From Mariniphaga sp041687255 (GTDB lineage: Bacteria; Bacteroidota; Bacteroidia; Bacteroidales; Prolixibacteraceae): a DNA stretch of 64,000 nt. Numbering within the stretch: the stretch's first letter is position 1; each line of letters begins with the position of its first letter. The stretch is taken from NCBI GenBank assembly GCA_041687255.1, contig JAWLCL010000009.1, forward strand, positions 130,520-194,519, in the 5' to 3' direction. Made by a program: the position numbers and the translations under genes. Shown piece by piece: positions 52,755-61,302 of the stretch. Under the pieces are notes generated by a model that saw nothing but the letters and a program-made list of their open reading frames with translations, searched no databases and was not told the DNA's origin.

Positions 52755-53612
52755 TTAAAACCAGCTGTCAACCATATCTTTATTGGCCTGGTACCACTGT
52801 GAGGCACCGGCTTCTTCACCTTCGGCATCTATGGCAGCCATTAAATCGTAGAGTTGTTCTTCTGTAAGGCTGAAGTTTTCGAAGAATTGAGCCGCTTCAG
52901 GGTTATCTTCCTGAAAGCCCCTTCTTGAAACAATGGTACAGACATCTTTCGGATAAATATCTTTCGGGTCGTCAAGGTATTTGATATCAAAGTTTGACCA
53001 TTTGAAATGTGGTTTCCAGCCGGTAATCACAATCCAGTCGTCGTTTGAAACTGCCTTTTGAAGGCTGGCAACCATTGCGGGGCCGCTGGAGGTTACCTGT
53101 TCAAAATCAAGTCTGTATGCATCAATGGCTTTCTCGGTATTGGCATGTATTCCTGCACCGCTGCCGATACCAATAATTTCGCCATCGAATTTTTCGGTAT
53201 GGTCATTTAATTCTTCAATGGAATTAACAGGTACATAAGAGGGTACAACCAACCCGGTTGTTCCGTCATCGAACGATTCACCCAGCTTTACCAGCCGGTC
53301 GCCATAATCTTCCCAGTAAGGTGCATGGGTGTGAGGCAGCCATGCATCAAGGAAAACATCCCCTTTGGAATTTTCTTTTGACAACTCGCCGTAAATCAAT
53401 CCCGGCTCAAGGTTGATTACGTCTACTTCAAAATTGTTTTCTTCCAGTGCTGCTTTTGCAAGAAATGTGAAAGCAATTCCTTCTCCCCAGTTCGGGTAAA
53501 GAATGGTGACTTCATTTGAATCGTTCTGTGAACTTCCGCCGCCACAAGAGACAACGGTCAAAGCCAGTAAGGCTACTATAAATAAACTCAGTAATTTTTT
53601 TAATCTAATCAT
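52755..53612 (-). CDS. opuAC: Glycine betaine/choline ABC transporter substrate-binding lipoprotein
   Basis: A 285-residue lipoprotein (LTVVSCGGG, Cys23) of the OpuAC/ProX family. The ligand-binding pattern is clear: ILYPNWGEGIAFTFLAK, NLEPGLIYGELSKEN, VFLDAWLPHTHAPYWEDYG and IGIGSGAGIHANTEKAI, and TGWKPHFKWSNFDIKYLDD, with aromatic residues that cage the quaternary ammonium group. It is anchored to the outer face of the inner membrane and delivers betaine to the ProW-like permease. Last gene of the four-gene operon. Choline or proline betaine are alternative substrates. Confidence 0.93.
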   Translation of the reverse strand: MIRLKKLLSLFIVALLALTVVSCGGGSSQNDSNEVTILYPNWGEGIAFTFLAKAALEENNFEVDVINLEPGLIYGELSKENSKGDVFLDAWLPHTHAPYWEDYGDRLVKLGESFDDGTTGLVVPSYVPVNSIEELNDHTEKFDGEIIGIGSGAGIHANTEKAIDAYRLDFEQVTSSGPAMVASLQKAVSNDDWIVITGWKPHFKWSNFDIKYLDDPKDIYPKDVCTIVSRRGFQEDNPEAAQFFENFSLTEEQLYDLMAAIDAEGEEAGASQWYQANKDMVDSWF

Positions 53613-53637
53613 TATTATTCGTTTTTAAGGTTAATGG

Positions 53638-54510
53638 TTACTTTTTTGCAATTGCTTGTGTTATTCTGTCGAGTATTATTGCCAGTACAACAATTCCGAG
53701 CCCGGATTCGAATCCTTTGGCAATGTCGTTTTGCTGAATGCCTTGGTAAACAACGCTTCCCAGGCCTCTTGCGCCTACCATTGATGCAATTACAACCATC
53801 GACAGGGCCAGCAGGATTACCTGGTTAATGCCCGCCAGTATGGTAGGTGCGGCCAAGGGCAACTGTATCTTGAAAAGAACCTGGTTTTCGTTGGCGCCAA
53901 AGGCTCTGCCTGCCTCAATCACATCACCCGGAACATTTCTTATTCCCAGGTTGGTTAATCGCACAGCCGGTGGTAATGAGAAAATAACCGTTGCAATTAC
54001 TCCTGGTGTATTTCCCACGCTGAAAAAGAAAATGGCCGGTATGAGGTAAACAAAGGCAGGCATGGTCTGCATGAAATCGAGAATTGGCCTTATAACAGCA
54101 TCAGCAGTATTGCTTTTTGCCGAAAATATGCCAAACGGAATTCCTATAACTATTGCAATCAGAGTGGATACAAGCACCAGTGTTGTTGTTTGAACTGCTT
54201 CTTTCCAATAGCCCATCCCATAAATAAGGAAGAACCCCAAAATAACAAAGACAGTGAGACCTGCGGCATTTTTCAAGCCTTCTTTCTCAAACAGCTTGCC
54301 TTTGGCTTTGGCAAAATAAGCTGCGAGTGCAACAAGAATAACAAAAACGGCAAATGGTATTGAAAGCAGCATGGAATTCATGCTGTCAACAATCCATGAA
54401 ATACCATCGTCAATGGAACCCCAGACTACAGATAAATTTCGCTCGAGGGAATTGATCCCCTCTTCGATGTATTCTCCAACAGGCAAAAACTTTTCCATCT
54501 TATAATTCAT
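53638..54510 (-). CDS. opuAB: Glycine betaine ABC transporter permease
   Basis: A 290-residue permease of the ProW/OpuAB type. N-terminal amphipathic segment (VGEYIEEGINSLERNLSVVW), then six transmembrane helices. The EAA loop reads IEAGRAFGANENQVLFKIQLPLAAP, followed by GINQVILLALSMVVIASMVGARGLGSVVY. The start at 54510 overlaps the ATPase gene by 11 bp; an internal ATG at 54498 would remove the overlap, and either is possible. 25 bp from the substrate-binding gene. Confidence 0.95.
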   Translation of the reverse strand: MNYKMEKFLPVGEYIEEGINSLERNLSVVWGSIDDGISWIVDSMNSMLLSIPFAVFVILVALAAYFAKAKGKLFEKEGLKNAAGLTVFVILGFFLIYGMGYWKEAVQTTTLVLVSTLIAIVIGIPFGIFSAKSNTADAVIRPILDFMQTMPAFVYLIPAIFFFSVGNTPGVIATVIFSLPPAVRLTNLGIRNVPGDVIEAGRAFGANENQVLFKIQLPLAAPTILAGINQVILLALSMVVIASMVGARGLGSVVYQGIQQNDIAKGFESGLGIVVLAIILDRITQAIAKK

Positions 54511-55741
54511 TAGCTATATCAATTAACTCATCCATCTCTTTATCGCTAAACCGCGTTGATTCAATTATTAAAGAAGTCTGGGTAACGATTCCCTCCAGCT
54601 TTCCTTCTTCATCAATCACTGCCAGCGGATAATGGTGCCCGGTAATCAAAGGCAGCATTTCTTCCACGGTGTAACTTTTGTATACACTGGGAACTTCAGT
54701 GTATAATGCACTTTCCACCGTTTTTACTTTTTCCTTTTCGAGCTTCAGCATATCTTCAAGCCACACATAGCCCAAAAACTTTTCATCGTTGTCTTCCACC
54801 GGAAGCACCTCTACACTGGCCTCACGCATTTTCCGTATCGTACCTTTCGGGCCGTCTTTATGCAGTCTGACCAGTGTCGGGCTGTCGAACATAAGGGTTT
54901 CGGCAGTAATAATTGTTTTGCGGTCAACTTTCTCAACAAATGCCTCCACATAGTCGGTGGCCGGATTGGTAAGTATTTCCTCGGCAGTGCCAATTTGTTC
55001 CACTACGCCATCTTTCATAATGGCAATGCGGTCGCCCACTTTCATCGCCTCATCGAGGTCGTGTGTAATAAACACGATTGTTTTATGCAACTTATTCTGG
55101 ATCTGAAGCAATTCATCCTGCATATCCGATTTAATCAACGGGTCGAGGGCAGAAAAAGCTTCATCCATCAGCAACACATCCGTGTCGTTGGCAAGGGCCC
55201 TTGCCAGGCCTACGCGTTGTTGCATTCCCCCCGACAGTTCATTCGGGTACTGCTCTTCATATCCTTCCAGTCCAACGGTTTTTAATGCTTTTCGGCCTTT
55301 TTCCTCCCGTTCCTCTTTGGGGTCTCCTCTCAGTTCAAGACCGAATGCTGCATTCTCCAGAATGGTGCGGTGCGGCAGCAGTCCGAACTTTTGAAAGACC
55401 ATACTCATCTCCGTACGGCGGGTATTGAGCAACTGCTTGTTGGTGTCGCGGGTGATGTCATGGTCTTTAAAAAAGACTTTCCCGGCAGTGGGTTCATTCA
55501 ACCGGTTAAGGCAACGGATAAGAGTTGACTTTCCGCTGCCCGACAGACCCATTACAACAAATATTTCCCCCTTTTTTATTTCGAAATTGGCCTTGTTCAC
55601 ACCAATGGTGCACTTTGTCTTTTTAAGAATGTCGGCCTTGCTGTAGCCTTTATTGAGAAGTTCCAACGCCTCTTTTTTCCGTTTACCGAATATCAGGGTC
55701 AGATCCTCTACTTTTATCCGTATTTCGTTTTCCAGGGTCAT
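54500..55741 (-). CDS. opuAA: Glycine betaine ABC transporter ATPase with CBS domains
   Basis: A 413-residue ATPase of the ProV/OpuAA type. Walker A is GLSGSGKST (65-73), signature LSGGMQQRVGLARALA, Walker B VLLMDEAFSALDP, H-loop ITHDLDEAM. The C-terminal ~140 residues contain CBS-type motifs (VEVLPVEDNDEKFLGYVW, YPLAVIDEEGKLEGIVTQTS), which in OpuA sense ionic strength and gate transport under osmotic stress. It is the second gene of the operon, 16 bp after the porin gene. Confidence 0.95.
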   Translation of the reverse strand: MTLENEIRIKVEDLTLIFGKRKKEALELLNKGYSKADILKKTKCTIGVNKANFEIKKGEIFVVMGLSGSGKSTLIRCLNRLNEPTAGKVFFKDHDITRDTNKQLLNTRRTEMSMVFQKFGLLPHRTILENAAFGLELRGDPKEEREEKGRKALKTVGLEGYEEQYPNELSGGMQQRVGLARALANDTDVLLMDEAFSALDPLIKSDMQDELLQIQNKLHKTIVFITHDLDEAMKVGDRIAIMKDGVVEQIGTAEEILTNPATDYVEAFVEKVDRKTIITAETLMFDSPTLVRLHKDGPKGTIRKMREASVEVLPVEDNDEKFLGYVWLEDMLKLEKEKVKTVESALYTEVPSVYKSYTVEEMLPLITGHHYPLAVIDEEGKLEGIVTQTSLIIESTRFSDKEMDELIDIANEL

Positions 55742-55757
55742 GTGATTTTATTTAGAT

Positions 55758-56969
55758 TCAGAAATAGTAACCGATGTTTATGTTGAACCGCTTGTTCCAT
55801 TCCGCTCCTGCAATTCCTGAGCCCAGACCTTTTCCAAAATCATCGGTCAGCCAGGGTTGATTTTTACCCATTGCATAGTCGAAGTATGCATAAACAGGTC
55901 CTGCACTTACCAGGAATCCGGGAATTAAATGTTCGGTATCGTAAAAGTTTTCGTTTGTTTTATCAATATACGTGTAATCGATGTAGGGCTGAACGCTTGA
56001 AACGGGTCCCCATTCAACGGGAATGGAATAAGCCAGACCGATTACATACATGTTGGCTTTTGCTGCCACACCTCCTGAATAATCTTCGCCCCCGTAATAA
56101 ATGTCGCCATAAGCTCCCATTTGTACAACATCCAGTAACTGTCCGTCGTCACTTCTGGCCTTGTAGTTGTAATTGATAAATTCTGCCTTGAGGTTGAAGT
56201 TGCCATAATTGCCTACTACATGCCCTGCAAAAGCGGTAGATATTTCAGCATCGTCTGAAACTGAATTGTAAATACTTCCTGCCTGAACAGAGGCTCCCAG
56301 TTCCCAGTCTTCCGATAGATTATAGGCATACCGTACATTGAACTGGTCGAGTTCACGGATGTGTGCATCCACAGTCGTAGGTTCGCCGTTGTTGTCAACT
56401 GCTCCCGAGCCCGGTATAATATCGTAGGAGTAACGCCCCGGTCCTGCATTTCCATAGGTTACATTACCTCCGGCTGAAGGTCCTTCAGGTTCTGCCTGCC
56501 GGAAATAGGCCAACGATAAAACGCCCTTCACGCCGGTGTTGATATCGAAGCTTATTCCCATATCGTAATCATCTTCCAGACCAACATAATAGGGCCCCTG
56601 GAACCACCATGAGTGAGAAGCATAAGGTGTTATGCCGAAAGGCACCTGGATTACCCCCAGTTTTGCGTAAACATTTTCGGAAAAGGAATATCCCAGATAG
56701 CCATGGTGGATAAAATGAGAGCCGAAGGTGGGATAAAAACGGTATTCAAAACTTAAATCGATGCCTTTCATGGAACCGTCAACATTGAGCCTCCAGGTAT
56801 CCCATGTAAACCTTGGATTCAAACTGCTAGGGCCACTTTCGTAACTGGTGGAAAGAATGTTGTAACGCATGGCCCCACCAAAGGTGAAGCCATCTTCTTT
56901 TTCCTGGCCGAAAGCACTGGTTCCCAATAAAAACAGTAAAATAAAAAGTAGATTTCTTTGAAAAATCAT
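55758..56969 (-). CDS. Outer-membrane porin-like protein leading the betaine operon
   Basis: A 403-residue protein with a signal peptide (cleaved after GTSAFG) and an outer-membrane beta-barrel pattern: alternating aromatic strands such as TWRLNVDGSMKGIDLSFEYRF, VYAKLGVIQVPFGITPYASH and the C-terminal NKRFNINIGYYF, which ends in Phe as most barrels do. The ITPYASHSWWF stretch recalls phosphate-selective/OprO-type porins. It is not a TonB-dependent receptor (no plug, no TonB box seen). First gene of the operon, so it probably admits betaine passively across the outer membrane. Confidence 0.82.
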   Translation of the reverse strand: MIFQRNLLFILLFLLGTSAFGQEKEDGFTFGGAMRYNILSTSYESGPSSLNPRFTWDTWRLNVDGSMKGIDLSFEYRFYPTFGSHFIHHGYLGYSFSENVYAKLGVIQVPFGITPYASHSWWFQGPYYVGLEDDYDMGISFDINTGVKGVLSLAYFRQAEPEGPSAGGNVTYGNAGPGRYSYDIIPGSGAVDNNGEPTTVDAHIRELDQFNVRYAYNLSEDWELGASVQAGSIYNSVSDDAEISTAFAGHVVGNYGNFNLKAEFINYNYKARSDDGQLLDVVQMGAYGDIYYGGEDYSGGVAAKANMYVIGLAYSIPVEWGPVSSVQPYIDYTYIDKTNENFYDTEHLIPGFLVSAGPVYAYFDYAMGKNQPWLTDDFGKGLGSGIAGAEWNKRFNINIGYYF

Positions 56970-57841
56970 AAAGAATAATATTTAAATGGGTTTTAAATTG
57001 ATTTTTAGTTTACTTTTTACAGCAGTTCAACAGGTATTCTTTGGTTACAGTTTGTATTGGACCTGCCATCAATTCCTTCGTTATTAAAACTTTATTAAAG
57101 CAGTAACTTTAACTGCCGCAGGTTATGATAGCTTTGCTGTACTGAATTGATGCACAGAGCTAGGGAAAGAAAGTAGGGGGGATTAAAACCTTCTCTTTAA
57201 TGGCAACTGTATTTTCTGATTTTTTATGTAATGAAAATTTCATAACGGCTGCAAAGGAACAAAAAATGAATGGGTTAGTAAAACTGATCCTGCCCGTCAG
57301 GAAATTATCTTTTTTTTAAGTTGTTTAAGTTCAGGTATTTGCCTGTTATTTTGAAAGTTGTGTTAATTGAATGTAAACTTGTTGATATTCAGCTGTGTGT
57401 AAAATATTCTGCTGTATAATGTTCAGGGAAATTCAGTGTGGAATTATATAACGGAAAGTGAAACTTTTTGCCGGGGGAACGAAAATGTTAATAAACCATC
57501 GCAATGGAAATATTCATCCTATAACGCCACTGTTACAAAAAAACGACCATGATTATACGGGAACAGGTTATACAGTGGTTTGGTGGAACGGCAAAATTCA
57601 TTTAATGTCAATTAAATGCAATGGAATTTTAAGGATTAAACTTTTCCAAAGATTTGGAACTTTGCAAAAGTGAAAGCAGATGAAAAATATGATTAAATTT
57701 AACAATGCCATAAGTTAATTATTGAGTTTTTAAGCACACCGGGCCTGCAGATTAAGTTACCTGAAACTTCCTTCCCTAATGAACCGTAAAAGCAGAAATG
57801 GATGTTAATCAAAGGAACTTAAATAATTAAATCTTAATAGA
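56970..57841. other. Long divergent spacer, nothing definite
   Basis: 872 bp with no supported gene, although frames beginning near 57458 exist. It separates the betaine operon from the unknown pair at 57842 and should hold both promoters; I could not identify a clear TAnnTTTG box. Confidence 0.5.
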
Positions 57842-58273
57842 ATGGCTGAAATACAATTGACAAAAGCTCAACTTGATCAAATAAGAAAAGATATGAATGA
57901 GCAGGTTGAAATGCTGACCGATGGACAGGTAATGGCCCTGGCACAAAAAGTAAACAAAGTGATTAACCTTCCTTTTCTGAATGAAGAAAAGGAACTTAAG
58001 GTCTTTGCAAAAGTGGTCAGATGGGTGGATAAACAAATTTATAAGTTACTGCCTAATGAATATTACGAACTGGTAAGGGGTTGTGATGATGGTATTTCAA
58101 AAGAAGAAGCAATGCAGATTGAAGAACGATTGACACCCTTGATCAATAATGCAGTTAATGTGCCGGTGTTGCCCGAAAAAATGGAGGGAAAGTTAATCGG
58201 GTTAATCCTTGGGTTGATAGTCAATGCAATGGTTAAAGGGTTTAATTTAGAGGAGGCCGAGCCGGCTAAATAA
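57842..58273 (+). CDS. Uncharacterised helical protein with an internal repeat
   Basis: A 143-residue protein, all-helical. Two segments resemble each other: KVNKVINLPFLNEEKELKVF and LINNAVNVPVLPEKMEGKLI, both with an N-x-P-x-L-x-E core, suggesting an ancient internal duplication. A hydrophobic stretch (LIGLILGLIVNAMVKGF) near the C-terminus could be a membrane-insertion or packing helix. No family recognised. It precedes a 745-residue protein of unknown function by 112 bp on the same strand, so the two probably work together. Confidence 0.7.
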   Translation: MAEIQLTKAQLDQIRKDMNEQVEMLTDGQVMALAQKVNKVINLPFLNEEKELKVFAKVVRWVDKQIYKLLPNEYYELVRGCDDGISKEEAMQIEERLTPLINNAVNVPVLPEKMEGKLIGLILGLIVNAMVKGFNLEEAEPAK

Positions 58274-58385
58274 TCAGTTTTTTGTATCAGAGGTATAAGT
58301 TTATTTTATTTACAAAAGAGATCAAAAGCTGGTTGAATTGCTGAAACACTGGTGCGCGAAATTCAAAACATCAAATTAAAACTTT

Positions 58386-60623
58386 ATGAATTTAAAAGAA
58401 ATCATTACCCTGCCTGCTGTATGGGAACCGGATTTTGGCAAACAGCTCAAGGATTCGGATTTAACCACAAAAGAAATTCCATTCCCTTTTAACAAAAATG
58501 TGAATAAGGAATTCAGTATATTTTCTCTGGTTTTCAATGCTGATGTTACCGGCAAAACAACACTATTCAATGATGCTGGTGACAAGGACGATTTGGGAAA
58601 TTTTTCTGAAGCTCCATATCCTGCAATTGGAAATGATAATGCCATGGTTCGGTATGATCTGAATACCAAACTAAAGGAAGCTGTTTCAGGAGCCTTCAAA
58701 GCAATTAACCTGAATTTCTCTTCGGAGCAGGATATCCTGATGTCCTTTTACAGGATCCACACAAATACGGAAACACTTCAGCAGGCCCTGATGCAGGATT
58801 TTGCTTCTTTCAGGACCATCTATTCCGGGGAGGATGTACTTTCATTAGCTGCCGGCGAAGGCCTTGCCGTAAAGTTTAATGCTTCACTGGATGCAGGTTT
58901 AAACATTGCTTTTTCAAATTTATTTTCCTGGTCGCTGTCACAGCTTGTAAAACTTTTACCTAAAGGAACAGATATAGCCGGAACAGCCAGTTCAGGTGCC
59001 TCCCTGTCTTTTTCAGTAAAAATAGACGATAAATTTAAGCTTTTCATCCAAAAGCATGACGATGATCTGTATCAGGTGAGCATAAACAAAGCAGTTTCTC
59101 ATTCATCGTTTGCTGCGCTGCGTGCCGGAATACTCATAAGCATTGATGAAAACGATGACAATTTTTCTGCATTTATGGACCAGATTTTTTCAGCATTATT
59201 GGGAGAACCTGCTGAGAAGGTGAACGAGTGGATAGAAAAAGGAATGTCCCATTTGAACCAAACTGAAAAATCGTTACTTGCAAAAGTACTGAAGCGGGTG
59301 GGTATTGATATTGATTCCCTGGATACGGATGCGTTAAAAACACATTATGATAATTTTTGTCAAACCGTTATTGATAAAGCAAAAGCTATTCTAACCAAAA
59401 AGCTTGAACTGGGAGTCGGTTACGAATATCAAAAGGCAGTTGAATCCAATGCCGTTTTCAATGCCGGTATGACAGCAAAGGCAGTTGCAGATAACCTTCA
59501 GGAGATACTGCTTTTTAAGCTGGATGAGCTGGAGGAAAAAGATGGAGTTACCGTTAACAATTACATCTTCTCCAGGAAAAAAACAATCGACAAAAAATTC
59601 GGATTCAGGTTTGCATTTGGGAATTTTGAAGCCTACTGGTTTAACCAGAAGAAATTTGTATTTGAAGAAAGTAAAAATGCCCTGCAGGGAACCCATCAGA
59701 TAAGCTTCTCGGGCCAAAGGAGTCGTTTGCAGGGAGCTGCAAATCAAAAAGAATGGCATTTTAACTTCTCAGGAGAAATGAACCGCTCCATAAAAAATCC
59801 TAAAATGGATGATTTTGAATTCTCTGCCGTTGTGCATTGGGAGGACCGGGAAAAAAAGACAAGTGCAGAAGAGTTGGCTGATTTTGTGGAAATGGGCATA
59901 ATCTGGAATTGTATTAAAAAGCCTTTTGACCAGGCATGTGAAAATATATATGAAGAAATAAAAGGTAAAAGGAATGTAAAATTTTTGTGTGAAATTAAGG
60001 TTCCGGCGCCTGAAATGAATTTCCTGATAACGGAACTGGCACAATCTTCAACAAATAATGTTATTTCTTCATTGTGTTCATCAATGCCTTACCGGGCCAA
60101 TACCCGTCGAAAACAGCTCACTGATGGGTTAATCTATTATGCCGTCTGGAAACAGTATCTTAAAGATGAAGGAGAAGGCGATTCTAAGAAATGGGCAAAT
60201 ATTTGTCATAAGCAACTGGTTCCTCTTTATCCGGATATCGCCAAATGGGAACTGGGATTTGAAAATGGAATAACAACCATTCAGGGGCAGCAGAGTTATC
60301 ATTCGTTTGTAGGATTAACCCAGTACAGCGGACTGTTTGATGACATAAAATCTTTTCACAGAGGAGTTAGAAATCTTAATTCTGCCATCCAAAATAAAAG
60401 CGACTATTCAGAAGAATTTATTGAAGACACCTTTGATAAAATGGATAACCTTATGACTTCCTCAGGACAGAATAAAACGTTTAACATTACTTTTTTAGGA
60501 CGTTATTTACTGGACGTGGCGCAGAAAAAAGATTTGGATGAAAACATCCTTTCGAAAATGACCATTGAATATGAAAACGCCCAGGGCGACAAAAAAGAAA
60601 TTGTTTATATGGTGAATTCATAA
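58386..60623 (+). CDS. Large uncharacterised protein, 745 residues
   Basis: A 745-residue protein with no signal peptide, transmembrane helix or recognised catalytic motif. The N-terminal third is mixed beta (FSIFSLVFNADVTGKTTLFN, ASLSFSVKIDDKFKLFIQKH); the middle is helical (EKVNEWIEKGMSHLNQTEKS, DNLQEILLFKLDELEEKDG); the C-terminal third again beta-rich (GTHQISFSGQRSRLQG, WHFNFSGEMNRSIKNPKM), then a helical and tail region. No known domain can be assigned with confidence. Together with the 143-residue gene upstream it forms a two-gene unit of unknown function, the best candidate here for a novel system. Its stop is 6 bp before repeat element D. Confidence 0.75.
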   Translation: MNLKEIITLPAVWEPDFGKQLKDSDLTTKEIPFPFNKNVNKEFSIFSLVFNADVTGKTTLFNDAGDKDDLGNFSEAPYPAIGNDNAMVRYDLNTKLKEAVSGAFKAINLNFSSEQDILMSFYRIHTNTETLQQALMQDFASFRTIYSGEDVLSLAAGEGLAVKFNASLDAGLNIAFSNLFSWSLSQLVKLLPKGTDIAGTASSGASLSFSVKIDDKFKLFIQKHDDDLYQVSINKAVSHSSFAALRAGILISIDENDDNFSAFMDQIFSALLGEPAEKVNEWIEKGMSHLNQTEKSLLAKVLKRVGIDIDSLDTDALKTHYDNFCQTVIDKAKAILTKKLELGVGYEYQKAVESNAVFNAGMTAKAVADNLQEILLFKLDELEEKDGVTVNNYIFSRKKTIDKKFGFRFAFGNFEAYWFNQKKFVFEESKNALQGTHQISFSGQRSRLQGAANQKEWHFNFSGEMNRSIKNPKMDDFEFSAVVHWEDREKKTSAEELADFVEMGIIWNCIKKPFDQACENIYEEIKGKRNVKFLCEIKVPAPEMNFLITELAQSSTNNVISSLCSSMPYRANTRRKQLTDGLIYYAVWKQYLKDEGEGDSKKWANICHKQLVPLYPDIAKWELGFENGITTIQGQQSYHSFVGLTQYSGLFDDIKSFHRGVRNLNSAIQNKSDYSEEFIEDTFDKMDNLMTSSGQNKTFNITFLGRYLLDVAQKKDLDENILSKMTIEYENAQGDKKEIVYMVNS

Positions 60624-60628
60624 CAGGT

Positions 60629-60688
60629 CCCGGATGGCATCCCTTGCTGTTACTTGCAGGAACCTTATCAGAACCGGGGATGCTATCC
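60629..60688 (+). repeat. Interspersed ~60-bp element, copy D
   Basis: CCCGGATGGCATCCC, core TTACTTGCAGGAACC, end GGGGATGCTATCC. The ends GGATGGCATCCC and GGGATGCTATCC are inverted and complementary with one G-T step. Six bp after the stop of the 745-residue protein, in near-tandem with copy E. Confidence 0.75.
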
Positions 60689-60710
60689 TTTCTTTTCCTG
60701 CTGATTTTAC

Positions 60711-60770
60711 CCGGATGGCATCCCTTGCTGTTATTTGCAGGAATTTTATCAGAACCGGGGATGCTATCCC
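60711..60770 (+). repeat. Interspersed ~60-bp element, copy E
   Basis: Nearly identical to copy D (differing mainly at ATTTGCAGGAATTTT versus ACTTGCAGGAACCTT), same orientation, 82 bp later. Confidence 0.75.
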
Positions 60771-60771
60771 C

Positions 60772-60818
60772 GAACTCTTCAAACCTTCAAAATTTTCAAA
60801 CCTCTTCAAGCCTCTTTA
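60772..60818. repeat. CTTCAAAC-rich tract (DUF6266 remnant 3' side)
   Basis: Short run of CTTCAAAC/TTTTCAAACC/CTTCAAGCC units between repeat E and the DUF6266 remnant; same as at 33840 and 61404. Confidence 0.6.
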
Positions 60819-60921
60819 AATGCTCCGGCCTTGTCCGCACGATGTTCATGCCGTTCATCTTATACACCACCAGGTTGCCCAATCGCCACCGGCCGCTGTC
60901 GAATAGGTTGTCAGGTATTGT
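60796..60921 (-). pseudogene. DUF6266 remnant (copy 3): N-terminus only, internally deleted
   Basis: On the minus strand this reads TIPDNLFDSGRWRLGNLVV then YKMNGMNIVRTRPEH, collinear with residues 3-37 of the intact copies (TIDNIFDSGRGRLGNLVVYK). After PEH the frame passes directly into LKRLEEV and a stop within the CTTCAAAC tract. Residues about 38-205 are therefore missing and the start codon is degraded. The join to the tract suggests a recombination event between repeats. Confidence 0.75.
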
Positions 60922-61043
60922 AGTAAAAATAAAGTTCTACTCCTTATGATGAATCATACGATAATTGTTTTAGTAATTTTAAATAGTTGGAATATTTAGT
61001 TTAGATAATCATGGATTTGATTAAATTTGAAAAAAGATGATTT

Positions 61044-61268
61044 ATGAATTCAAATGCATATAAAATATCATTAAGCTATAATCAGGTACTTGAATTGGTT
61101 AAGCAATTACCAAAAAAAGACAAAGTCCGGTTAAGTCAAGAATTGGCTAAAGAAGCTATTGACACAAGGTTAACCCGCTTATTGAATTCATTTACCACTG
61201 ATGAGTTATCCGAAGCGGAGGTTAATCAGGAGGTTGAAGAAGTAAGAGCTGAAATTTATGCCCGCTAG
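61044..61268 (+). CDS. Orphan antitoxin of a PIN-type toxin-antitoxin pair
   Basis: A 74-residue protein (KISLSYNQVLELVKQLPKKD, KVRLSQELAKEAIDTRL, LSEAEVNQEVEEVRAEIYAR) matching the pattern of small Bacteroidota antitoxins that precede PIN-family toxin genes. It would neutralise the toxin and autoregulate the operon. The following toxin reading frame, which starts at 61258 and overlaps the antitoxin end by 11 bp, is cut off at 61302, so the antitoxin is left without an intact partner here. Confidence 0.75.
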   Translation: MNSNAYKISLSYNQVLELVKQLPKKDKVRLSQELAKEAIDTRLTRLLNSFTTDELSEAEVNQEVEEVRAEIYAR

Positions 61269-61302
61269 AAAGAAAATTAAGGTCATAATCGAACCCGGAT
61301 AG
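61258..61302 (+). pseudogene. PIN-family toxin, truncated after 14 codons by repeat F
   Basis: The overlapping ATG at 61258 reads MPARKKIKVIIEPG then TAG. The start matches the KKIKVIID-type opening of PIN toxins in this TA family, whose next residues should be T-N. The match ends at the base where repeat element F begins (61295), so the repeat inserted here, or a deletion ended here. The catalytic acidic residues of a PIN domain are missing. Confidence 0.7.

Noticed and set aside
57458..57673. 71-residue ORF in the spacer before the unknown pair
   Set aside because: GTG start, no recognisable family and weak coding texture; insufficient to call a gene.
60618..60809. Minus-strand ORF of 63 residues with repeated ASPVLI...TARDAIR
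   Set aside because: It is a translation of repeat elements D and E; the repeated peptides reflect the DNA repeat, not a protein.
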